Below, one piece after another: positions 1 through 7,100 of a stretch of DNA of 19,894 nucleotides. Within the stretch, counting starts at the first letter, position 1. Each line of letters opens with the position of its first letter. A program made the translations under genes and the position numbers. Source of the DNA: CAYLNC01 sp964534415 (GTDB lineage Bacteria; Patescibacteriota; Minisyncoccia; Phycocordibacterales; JAACPR01); contig CAZHOL010000011.1 of the NCBI GenBank assembly GCA_964534415.1, forward strand, positions 1-19,894, given 5' to 3'. Below the pieces are notes generated by a model. The model saw only the letters and a list, made by a program, of their open reading frames with translations. It searched no databases and was not told where the DNA came from.

Positions 1-26
1 CCAAACTTTGCTAACATATTATTTAC

Positions 27-1820
27 ATGACAAATTCAACCATAGAGGGGATTATTAATATCACAACCAAAGCAGTCGGCTACGTTAAAGTTCCTGAAAC
101 CGACGAGGACATAATCATCGAGAGTGCCAATTTGAATCGCGCACTGAACGGCGACCATGTTCGCGTTCAGATTCTCGCCAGAATTCCAAATGAAAAAATC
201 CAGGGTGAAGTCGTGGCCATCATCACTCGCGCTCGCGATCAATTTGTCGGCACAGTCACAAAGAAAGATAATTTCTGCAAAGTCATTCCAGACAATCGCC
301 GAATTCATGTCTCATTCGTTCTTGAAAATTCAGATGCAGAGAAGGTTAAAGAGAGCGACAAAGTTTTAATAAAGATGACAGATTGGATTGATGAAAATCA
401 GAATCCACGAGCTTCGCTATTGAAAATCTTTGGACAAAAGGGAGTTCACGAAGTTGAAATTCAATCAATCATTTACGAAAAAGGTTTTCAATCTGATTTT
501 CCTGCAAATGTCGAGGTAGAAGCAAAAAAACTCAAAACACAGTGGCTAAAAATTCCAGAATCAGAAATCGCAAAAAGACGCGACGTCCGTGACAAAGATA
601 TTTTCACAATCGATCCTTTCGACGCCAAAGACTTCGACGATGCCCTGCATATCATCGATCTGCCTAACGGAAATTACGAAGTCGGAGTTCACATCGCCGA
701 TGTTTCTCATTTCGTCACCCCTGGAACCGACCTCGACGCCGAGGCATACAAGAGATCTTTTTCTGTATATCTAGTCGACCGAACAATTCCAATGCTTCCA
801 GAAATTTTGTCGAATGAATTGTGTTCGCTGAATCCGAATGAAGAAAAGTTGGCCTTCTCTGCGATTTTTGAAATGGATAAAAACGCAAATATCATTTCAC
901 GATGGTTTGGAAAAACTGTTATGAAATCAGTGAAGCGTTTCAACTATGAAGAGGCCCAAGCTGTTCTCGACGCAAATTCTGGTCCATATGTTGCCGAGTT
1001 GCAGAAAATGAATGCTTTGGCAAAAATTATGCAGGCACAAAACAAAGCCAAGGGTGCCATCAGNNNNNNNNNNNNNNNNNNNNNNNNNNNNNNNNNNNNN
1101 NNNNNNNNNNNNNNNNNNNNNNNNNNNNNNNNNNNNNNNNNNNNNNNNNNNNNNNNNNNNNNNGTCGATGAAAACGGCAGTATCACAGCACGCGATCTGA
1201 ATGCTCTGTTTGATAAAGTAACCGGCAAGGCTGAGGAGTCGCTGGTGAAAACCGCTTCTGTTCGAACAATGAGCAAAGCAATTTACTCCACAGAAAATCA
1301 GGGTCACTTCGGTTTGGCTTTCGAATATTACACACACTTCACCTCGCCGATTCGTCGATATCCGGATTTGTTGGTACACAGAATACTTCAGAAATTTTTG
1401 ATGGGCGAAAAATTGTTGCCTGCTGAATTGCATCATTTCAAGGAGTCCGCCGAACATTCTAGTCAGCAGGAAGTTTCCGCGGCCGAAGCCGAGCGCGATT
1501 CGATCAAATACAAACAGGCCGAGTACATGATGGATCACATCGGACAAATTTACGATGGAGTTGTCTCTGGAGTTTCAGCGTGGGGAATTTATGTCGTGGT
1601 GAATGAAACTTTGTCCGAAGGAATGGTTCACATTTCGAAATTGGGTAATGATTTCTTCCAACTCGATGAAAAAAATTACGCCATCGTCGGTGAGAAAACC
1701 AAAGCGCGATTCAGTCTTGGTGATGTTGTGAAAATCAAAGTTGAGAAAATCGACTTGGACAAGAAAAATGTGGACTTCTCTTTGGTTAAGGATGAAGTTG
1801 TATCAGCGAAGAAAAACTAG
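27..1820 (+). CDS. rnr: Ribonuclease R (RNB-family 3'-5' exoribonuclease), interrupted by an assembly gap
   Basis: Processive 3'-5' hydrolase of structured RNA in mRNA and rRNA decay. Seen: an N-terminal OB/cold-shock region (about residues 5-75), a second linker OB region, the RNB catalytic domain starting with DPFDAKDFDDA (D196, D202, D204 and D205 as metal ligands), the conserved HFTSPIRRYPDLLVHR block, and a C-terminal S1 RNA-binding domain (about 510-590, GVVSGVSAWGIYV). It lacks the N-terminal helix-turn-helix and long basic tail of the E. coli enzyme, and ends in a short KDEVVSAKKN tail. A run of 100 N replaces the middle of RNB, so the 597-residue length is not real. The start at 27 has no Shine-Dalgarno site; -10-like boxes TAACAT (12-17) and TATTAT (17-22) lie just upstream, but any -35 is at or beyond the window edge. 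Family assignment is firm. Confidence 0.96.
   Translation: MTNSTIEGIINITTKAVGYVKVPETDEDIIIESANLNRALNGDHVRVQILARIPNEKIQGEVVAIITRARDQFVGTVTKKDNFCKVIPDNRRIHVSFVLENSDAEKVKESDKVLIKMTDWIDENQNPRASLLKIFGQKGVHEVEIQSIIYEKGFQSDFPANVEVEAKKLKTQWLKIPESEIAKRRDVRDKDIFTIDPFDAKDFDDALHIIDLPNGNYEVGVHIADVSHFVTPGTDLDAEAYKRSFSVYLVDRTIPMLPEILSNELCSLNPNEEKLAFSAIFEMDKNANIISRWFGKTVMKSVKRFNYEEAQAVLDANSGPYVAELQKMNALAKIMQAQNKAKGAIXXXXXXXXXXXXXXXXXXXXXXXXXXXXXXXXXXVDENGSITARDLNALFDKVTGKAEESLVKTASVRTMSKAIYSTENQGHFGLAFEYYTHFTSPIRRYPDLLVHRILQKFLMGEKLLPAELHHFKESAEHSSQQEVSAAEAERDSIKYKQAEYMMDHIGQIYDGVVSGVSAWGIYVVVNETLSEGMVHISKLGNDFFQLDEKNYAIVGEKTKARFSLGDVVKIKVEKIDLDKKNVDFSLVKDEVVSAKKN
1064..1163. other. Assembly gap of 100 N inside rnr
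   Basis: Exactly 100 undetermined bases, the usual placeholder for a gap of unknown size. The reading frame happens to continue across it, giving 34 unknown residues. Recalled RNase R sequences have roughly 75-85 residues between the GAI motif on the left and the segment beginning VDENGSI on the right, so the true gap is probably nearer 240 nt. The missing part should include the conserved RxHxxP active-site loop. Confidence 0.97.
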
Positions 1821-1846
1821 ACATTTCTCCACCCGAGTGATATATA
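1818..1846 (+). promoter_or_regulatory. Candidate promoter for the ORF at 1951
   Basis: TAGACA (1818-1823, one mismatch to TTGACA) is followed by a 17-nt spacer and TATATA (1841-1846). It overlaps the rnr stop codon. If real, transcription starts near 1853 and gives a leader of roughly 97 nt. The boxes are imperfect in AT-rich DNA, so this is weak support. Confidence 0.35.
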
Positions 1847-1891
1847 TTTACTGAAGCTCTTTAAATTTTAGCTCAGAAAAAAGTTCATAAC

Positions 1892-1934
1892 TAACGCGGC
1901 GTGTGCCTGCGGGTTGTGGATTCTAACTGCGTTA
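1892..1934 (+). other. Stem-loop in the leader of the ORF at 1951
   Basis: TAACGCGG (1892-1899) pairs with CTGCGTTA (1927-1934), seven Watson-Crick pairs and one G-U, enclosing a G-rich 27-nt loop with a possible small inner stem. It is much more GC-rich than the surrounding intergenic DNA and ends 16 nt before the ATG at 1951. It could be a cis-regulatory leader. It matches no riboswitch or tRNA that I recognise. Confidence 0.4.
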
Positions 1935-1950
1935 AAACAAGGGAAATATC

Positions 1951-2298
1951 ATGCTCATTAATTTTGGGCTTATCCTGACACATCCGTGTGTACAAACGTC
2001 GGTACTCGCCAGTTTTTGTAAGTTCATCTCAGAAGTCTACTGCCAGATTCAAGGAAAGCAATCGGCTATGCGGGCTAATCCAAACACAAAATTCGAAATC
2101 GATTGTTCTGAGGAACAGGAGGCCTCTGACACTATTGATGGAAAGTTTATTCTGAGGCTGCCGCAAGATTCGCGTGACCGAGTCCTGAAATTCTCTGTCG
2201 GCGACAATTATGTATGCATTCAGGACGATGCATTATTTAGTGACTTGGAATCAGCTGTCTGTGACGTTGTTGAGTGGTCTCAAGACTCCCAAGTTTGA
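1951..2298 (+). CDS. Hypothetical cysteine-rich 115-aa protein
   Basis: Not recognised. Predicted 115 aa, acidic in its second half, with six cysteines (13, 23, 31, 52, 89, 104). The first 25 residues are fairly hydrophobic but do not form a clear signal peptide. An AAGGGA stretch lies about 7 nt before the ATG, one of few ribosome-site-like sequences here. The ORF sits between a candidate promoter with a structured leader and a strong hairpin with a U tract (2315-2345), as a self-contained one-gene unit. Codon use differs from its neighbours: CTG is the commonest Leu codon, and the four Arg codons are CGG, AGG, CGT and CGA with no AGA. This suggests recent acquisition or a fast-evolving gene. 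It could also be a chance ORF in an RNA-coding region. Confidence 0.5.
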   Translation: MLINFGLILTHPCVQTSVLASFCKFISEVYCQIQGKQSAMRANPNTKFEIDCSEEQEASDTIDGKFILRLPQDSRDRVLKFSVGDNYVCIQDDALFSDLESAVCDVVEWSQDSQV

Positions 2299-2314
2299 TT
2301 TTCATTTGGAAGAA

Positions 2315-2345
2315 GGCGCGTACCGATTCGTTCGGGCGCGCTTTT
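2315..2345 (+). terminator. Intrinsic terminator after the ORF at 1951
   Basis: GCGCGT (2316-2321) pairs with GCGCGC (2336-2341), last pair wobble. After one bulged A the stem continues with CCGA (2323-2326) against TCGG (2332-2335), closing a 5-nt loop. TTTT (2342-2345) follows. It is a long GC-rich stem in AT-rich DNA, just after the stop at 2298 and before the rpsP promoter. Confidence 0.8.
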
Positions 2346-2366
2346 AACTTTAACAGACCCACCCTG

Positions 2367-2395
2367 TTGACCAAAAAACAATCTTTTGATAGTAT
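2367..2395 (+). promoter_or_regulatory. rpsP promoter, leaderless geometry
   Basis: TTGACC (2367-2372), 17-nt spacer, TAGTAT (2390-2395), then 7 nt to the rpsP ATG at 2403. Standard sigma-70 spacing puts the transcription start on or next to the ATG, so the mRNA should be leaderless. No Shine-Dalgarno site is present. Confidence 0.75.
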
Positions 2396-2402
2396 TTCAC
2401 CC

Positions 2403-2786
2403 ATGTTAATAATTAGACTACAAAGAGTAGGAAGAAAGAACGACCCAAAATTTCGTCTTGTTTTGACTGAGTCAAAAAACTCAACAAAGAGCGGAAAGTT
2501 TTTGGAAATATTAGGATCACACGATTTTCGCCGAAAAGCGGAAACTGTTATTAAAGGTGACAGAATCAAGGAATTAATCAAAGACGGTGCGCAGGTAACT
2601 GACACAGTTCGAAACCTTTTGATTACACACAAAATTTTGACAGGAAAGAAAGTCAACGTTTTGCCAAAGAAAGCCCCAATCAAGAAAGAGGGCGAGGCAA
2701 CAGCAGAGACAGCTGCTCCAGCATCAGCTCCTGAAACAGCCCCAGCAGCAGAAACTCCAGCTCCAGAAGCAGCACCTGCAGCATAA
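2403..2786 (+). CDS. rpsP: 30S ribosomal protein S16 with Ala/Pro/Glu-rich tail
   Basis: Small-subunit protein needed for 30S assembly. The first ~85 residues are canonical S16 (MLIIRLQRVGRKNDPKFRLV start, then GKFLEILGSHDF and DRIKELIKDGAQVTDTVRNLL). From about residue 94 a low-complexity tail of Ala, Pro, Glu and Thr runs to residue 127, making the protein roughly 40 residues longer than typical S16. The start at 2403 is chosen because homology begins exactly at MLII; an upstream in-frame ATG at 2274 would add 43 unrelated residues crossing the terminator and promoter. It is followed by khpA, the normal neighbour, but khpA has its own promoter here. Confidence 0.96.
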   Translation: MLIIRLQRVGRKNDPKFRLVLTESKNSTKSGKFLEILGSHDFRRKAETVIKGDRIKELIKDGAQVTDTVRNLLITHKILTGKKVNVLPKKAPIKKEGEATAETAAPASAPETAPAAETPAPEAAPAA

Positions 2787-2791
2787 TTGCA

Positions 2792-2821
2792 TTGACAGTA
2801 GCCGGTATTTTGATGTAGAAT
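2792..2821 (+). promoter_or_regulatory. khpA promoter
   Basis: Perfect TTGACA (2792-2797), 18-nt spacer, TAGAAT (2816-2821). It starts 6 nt after the rpsP stop codon. The predicted start near 2828 gives a leader of about 48 nt before khpA, unlike the leaderless genes around it. Confidence 0.7.
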
Positions 2822-2829
2822 ATTAGATA

Positions 2830-2858
2830 GCAGTAAAAATTAATACACTGCGTTTTTT
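2830..2858 (+). terminator. Possible attenuator hairpin in the khpA leader
   Basis: GCAGT (2830-2834) pairs with ACTGC (2847-2851) around a 12-nt loop, followed after one G by TTTTTT (2853-2858). The stem has only 5 bp, so it would be a weak terminator. It lies downstream of the khpA promoter and upstream of the ATG, where an attenuator would sit, or it may stop read-through from rpsP. Confidence 0.35.
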
Positions 2859-2875
2859 AGAATAATAAAATAACA

Positions 2876-3187
2876 ATGACAGACAAAGAACTCGATTATC
2901 AATTTCTAGAGTATGTAGTGAAGACACTTGTCGACAAACCAGAGGAAGTCAAAATTTCTCGAACTGTGGACGAAATGGGTGTGCTTCTAACACTAGGAGT
3001 TAGTTCGGAAGACATGGGTAAAATTATTGGCCGACAGGGAAACACAGCCAAGGCAATCAGAATCTTGCTTCGAGTTGTCGGAATGAAAAACAACGCTCGA
3101 GTTAATTTGAAGATCAACGAGCCAGAGGGAGGTTCAAGACGCCCAATGGATTCGATGGATGAAGCTATCGACAATCTAAAGATTTAA
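2876..3187 (+). CDS. khpA: KH-domain RNA-binding protein KhpA
   Basis: Small single-KH protein; in Firmicutes KhpA partners KhpB in RNA binding that affects cell division and envelope growth. Here 103 aa. The KH GxxG loop is visible as GRQG (52-55) within MGKIIGRQGNTAKAIR, preceded by the usual LEYVVKTLVDKPEEVKI start. The C-terminal 20 residues after NEPEGG form a short extension. It sits between rpsP and trmD as in many bacteria, but rimM is absent. No Shine-Dalgarno site precedes the ATG. The gene is closed by a strong terminator 16 nt after the stop. Confidence 0.93.
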   Translation: MTDKELDYQFLEYVVKTLVDKPEEVKISRTVDEMGVLLTLGVSSEDMGKIIGRQGNTAKAIRILLRVVGMKNNARVNLKINEPEGGSRRPMDSMDEAIDNLKI

Positions 3188-3202
3188 TCGATGGGACAAG
3201 GG

Positions 3203-3223
3203 GCCGCCTTCGGGCGGTTTTTT
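3203..3223 (+). terminator. Intrinsic terminator after khpA (TTCG tetraloop)
   Basis: CCGCC (3204-3208), TTCG loop (3209-3212), GGCGG (3213-3217), then six T (3218-3223); G3203 may add a wobble pair. Stable UUCG loop plus U tract: a textbook rho-independent terminator separating khpA from trmD. Confidence 0.93.
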
Positions 3224-3225
3224 GT

Positions 3226-3254
3226 TTGCCAAAAACAAACTTTTGTGGTTAAAT
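3226..3254 (+). promoter_or_regulatory. trmD promoter, leaderless geometry
   Basis: TTGCCA (3226-3231), 17-nt spacer, TTAAAT (3249-3254), then 7 nt to the ATG at 3262; TAAATT with an 18-nt spacer is an alternative reading. It begins 3 nt after the khpA terminator T tract, so trmD is transcribed separately. The predicted start falls on the ATG. Confidence 0.7.
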
Positions 3255-3261
3255 TGCCTAA

Positions 3262-3909
3262 ATGAATTTTCATATCATCACATTGTTTCCAGAATCATTT
3301 GATTCATACATAAACGCGTCCATCATCGGTCGCGCTATTGCTGATAAAAAAATCAAAGTAAAATTCTACAACCCTCGCGACTACATGGCTCGACCAAAAG
3401 ACCGTGTCGACAAAAAACCGTACGGTGGAGGTCCTGGAATGGTTCTCGAAGCTTTGCCAATTGTCAAAGCAATCGCCAAGGCCAAGGCTGCAAAGAAAAA
3501 AGTGAAAATATTTTTCCTTTCTCCTGGTGGAAAAAAGTTCACGAATGAAATCGCAAACACTACTGTTGAGAAATTTTCTGACATTATAATTATTTGTGGA
3601 CGATACGAAGGAATCGACGAGCGCGTTAATAAAATTTTCAAAACAGAAAAAGTTTCTGTTGGTGACTATGTTTTAACTGGTGGCGAATTACCTGCCATGA
3701 TTATGATCGACGTCATCTCGCGACAAATTCCAGGAGTTCTCGGAAATTTTGACTCTGTTGAGGAAAATAGAATATCATCGAACGCAGTTTATACCCGCCC
3801 AGAGAAATTGACTTACAAAGGCAAAAAATACGCTGTTCCCAAGGTACTTTTGAGCGGAAATCACAAGAAAATCGACGAATGGAAGGCCAATACAGGCAAA
3901 AAGGCCTAA
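3262..3909 (+). CDS. trmD: tRNA (guanine37-N1)-methyltransferase
   Basis: Methylates G37 next to the anticodon using S-adenosylmethionine, preventing frameshifting. SPOUT trefoil-knot signatures are clear: YGGGPGM (54-60), CGRYEGIDERV (112-122), GDYVLTGGELPAM (134-146), IPGVLG (156-161) and LLSGNHKKIDEWK near the end. At 215 aa it is about 40 shorter than the E. coli enzyme. The E. coli segment holding the catalytic Asp169 (SATEDSF plus a following loop) aligns with SVEENRI here, so the Asp position appears to be Asn169 and the loop before YTRP is shorter. rimM and rplS, normally adjacent, are missing. The ATG is set by homology from residue 2 and by the promoter 7 nt upstream. Confidence 0.96.
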   Translation: MNFHIITLFPESFDSYINASIIGRAIADKKIKVKFYNPRDYMARPKDRVDKKPYGGGPGMVLEALPIVKAIAKAKAAKKKVKIFFLSPGGKKFTNEIANTTVEKFSDIIIICGRYEGIDERVNKIFKTEKVSVGDYVLTGGELPAMIMIDVISRQIPGVLGNFDSVEENRISSNAVYTRPEKLTYKGKKYAVPKVLLSGNHKKIDEWKANTGKKA

Positions 3910-3924
3910 AACTGTGGAAATCGT

Positions 3925-3953
3925 TTGACATTTGGAATAAATTTGTGTTACAT
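3925..3953 (+). promoter_or_regulatory. rpoB promoter
   Basis: Perfect TTGACA (3925-3930), 17-nt spacer, TTACAT (3948-3953); TACATT (3949-3954) with an 18-nt spacer is equivalent. It starts 15 nt after the trmD stop. A start near 3960 gives a leader of about 177 nt before rpoB. It probably drives rpoB-rpoC-dnaG and perhaps beyond, since no terminator is seen in that stretch. Confidence 0.75.
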
Positions 3954-3959
3954 TGTTTG

Positions 3960-4136
3960 TCAAGTGAATAACGAATGAGTTAGGGCACATTCGCTGGGTT
4001 TCAAAGGGGTTTTAATAATCGGAAGCTTGCAAAGGCAACCAAAATAAATTGAATACAAAAGGGAATAAACTTTCAGCGGAAAGGTTTTACTCTTTTATAT
4101 TTTCTTTATAAAAATTTTATAAAAAATTCATAATTT
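3960..4136 (+). other. Long untranslated leader of rpoB with inverted repeats
   Basis: No ORF is convincing here. CGAATG (3972-3977) and CATTCG (3988-3993) form a perfect 6-bp stem with a 10-nt loop. TTTATAAAA (4105-4113) and TTTTATAAA (4115-4123) form a perfect 9-bp inverted repeat around one A, just before the ATG. The rest is A-rich without a Shine-Dalgarno site. In many bacteria rpoB expression is controlled through the upstream rplJL leader; those genes are absent, so this leader could carry its own control. That role is inference. Confidence 0.5.
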
Positions 4137-7100
4137 ATGTCTACAGTGAAAAAAGCGGACGGTATTTCTCTGAGCGTAGGTCAGCGACCAAAGAAATACT
4201 TTAGCAGATTTAGTAAACCTGCTATTGAATTACCAGATTTATTTGAAGGACAGACGAAATCTTTCGAGTGGCTTGTCAAAGACGGAATCAAGCAAGTTTT
4301 TCAGGAGTACGGATCAATCAAAGATTACTCTGAAAAAAAGTTTGAACTGAAATTTCTAGATTTTGTTTTTGAGAAACCAAAGTATGATGACAAACACGCA
4401 AAGAAGCAAAATTTAACATACGAAGCTGCGCTTAAAGTCACAACTAAATTAATAAACAAAACACTTGGTACTGAAAAGGAGCAGGAAATTTTCCTATCCG
4501 ACTTCCCAATGATGACAAAATACGGAACTTTCATCATCAACGGTGTTGAACGAGTCATTGTTCCACAGCTCGCTCGATCATACGGAATCATTTTCACTAG
4601 CCAGATTCTAAAGGGACACAATTTGTTTGGCGCCAAGGTAATTCCATCACGAGGTGCATGGATTGAACTGGAAACAGACGTCGAAGACATTGTTTACATT
4701 CGAGTAGACAAGAATAGAAAATTCCCAGTTACATCATTTTTGCGAGTTATGGGTGCCCACTCAGACGAACAAATTCTCTCTCTATTCAAGAAAAATGAAA
4801 AAGCAAAACTAGCTATTCAAAAAACTCTTGAAAAAGATTCTGTGAAGACTGTAGAAGATGCATATCTCGATGTATACAAGAGATTGAGAGATGGCGATCT
4901 TGCCACACTTGAAAACGCCCGCGAGTTTGTCGATTCTGTTCTCCGCGAAGACAGATACGACCTCTCAGAAGTTGGACGATTCAAATTCAACTCACGATTC
5001 AGTCTGCCAACAGACAAAAAATCTCTTGCGATTCGAACAATTACATTGGACGACATGGCAGTGATGATTAATCATATGATTCATTTGAATCATACACCAG
5101 GAGCAGAGGCCGACGACATTGATCACCTAGGATCACGACGAGTTAGATTTGTTGGAGAACTACTTCAGCAGAAAATTCGAACAGGTATGGCACAGATGAA
5201 GAGAAACATTCAGAACAGAATGTCTACAATCGATACCGACACTTCATTGCCAATTAACCTCATTACACCGCGACCATTGCAGGCCAGAATCAAGGAATTT
5301 TTCACAACAAACCAGTTGTCACAATTCATGCAACAGGAAAACATGTTGACTGAAATCGAACACTTGCGAACAATTTCAGCGCTCGGTCCAGGAGGTTTGA
5401 CTCGAGAGCGAGCCGGTTTGGAGGTTCGTGACGTTCACCCATCTCACTACGGTCGAGTTTGTCCAATTCATACACCCGAAGGTCAAAACATCGGTTTGAT
5501 TTTGCGTTTCTCAGTATATGCTCGAACAAACGCTTTCGGAATGATTGAGACTCCATATTTGAAAGTTGAAAATGGAAAAGTCACAAAAGAAATTGTTTAT
5601 CTAAACGCACTCGAGGAGGCAAACTACAAAATTGCAAACTCAACTGCTGCAAAAAATGAAAACGGAGAGTTGGTTGATAAATATGTAAACATTCGAATCG
5701 ACGGACGATTGGATGTTTGCAAAAATACAGAAGTCAATTTGATCGACATCGTTCCATCACAAGCTTTCTCAATCGTTACATCTATGATTCCATTCCTAGA
5801 TCACGATGATGCAAACCGCGCATTGATGGCCTCAAACATGCAGAAACAATCAACACCATTGTTGGTTGCTGAAGCACCTCTAGTTGCTACAGGAATTGAA
5901 GAAAAAGCTTTGTTACATTCAAACAGAATTATTCGAGCCGACGAAGAAGGAGTTGTTACGAAAGCTGATGCTCGACAAATTATTGTTAAGAGCGGAAAAA
6001 ATGAGTATGTTTATGATTTGATAAACTTCGAAAGAACAAACGGATTTACTTCATTCCACCAGAGACCAGTTGTTGAACCGGGAGACAAAGTGAAAAAGAA
6101 TCAGTTGCTTGCAGATACTTCAACATCTGACAACGCACAGATTTCAGTTGGAAAGAACCTACGAATTGCGTTCCTTTCATGGTCAGGTTCTAACTACGAA
6201 GACGCTATCATCATTAACGAGAGATTGGTCAAGAATCAAACTTTGACCTCTATTCATCTAGAAGAAGTCGTAGTGAATGTTCGCGATACAAAATTGGGAC
6301 CCGAAGTTACAACTTCAGATATTCCAAATGTTAGCGATAACAAATTAAAAAATCTCGACGAAGAGGGAATTATTCGAATCGGTGCCGAAGTTCGACCAGA
6401 CGATATTTTGGTTGGAAAAATTACTCCAAAGGGAGAGACACAATTAACTCCTGAAGAGAGACTATTGCGCTCAATCTTCGGTGAGAAAGCCCGCGAAGTA
6501 AAGGACTCATCAAAACGAGCCGAGGGTGGTCTACGAGGAAGAGTTGTCGGAATCAAAATTTTCTCACGAGAAAATGGAGACAAATTGGATTCAGGAATTA
6601 TAAAACGAATTCATATTGAAATCGCACAGCTTCGAAATATCACTGTTGGAGATAAAATGGCCGGACGACACGGAAACAAGGGAGTTATTTCTAAAGTTCT
6701 CCCAGAAGAAGATATGCCATTCACAGAGGACGGTGAAGCTGTCGACATCATTTTGACACCGCTCGGAGTTCCAAGCCGTATGAACCTCGGACAAATTTTG
6801 GAATTGCACCTCGGTCATGCTGCGCATGAATTGGGATATCAGGCAATCTGTCCTGCATTCGCCGGTGCTACTGTTGATGAAATTCGAGAAGAATTGAAAA
6901 AGGCAGGACTTCAAATAGATGGTAAAGCAAAATTGTTCGACGGACGAACAGGAGAGAAATTCGAACAAGATGTCTCAATCGGTTACATGTATATGATGAA
7001 ACTTCACCACATGGTCGAAGACAAATTGCACATGCGATCAATTGGTCCATACTCTCTAATTAACCAGCAGCCATTGGGAGGTAAAGCTCAAAACGGAGGA

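Noticed and set aside
927..1547. Long antisense ORF opposite rnr
   Set aside because: It spans the N gap, has no family features, and lies opposite a clearly conserved gene; it is a shadow of the coding strand.
1892..1934. tRNA gene
   Set aside because: There is an outer stem but no 7-bp acceptor, no GGTTCGAATCC-like T arm and no anticodon stem, and it is too short.
2274..2402. Longer rpsP start at 2274
   Set aside because: The extra 43 residues cross a strong terminator and the rpsP promoter, and S16 homology begins exactly at 2403.
4105..4123. Terminator or protein site in the AT palindrome before rpoB
   Set aside because: The 9-bp arms contain only A and T, which arise easily in this composition. 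Noted under the leader but not called a terminator.
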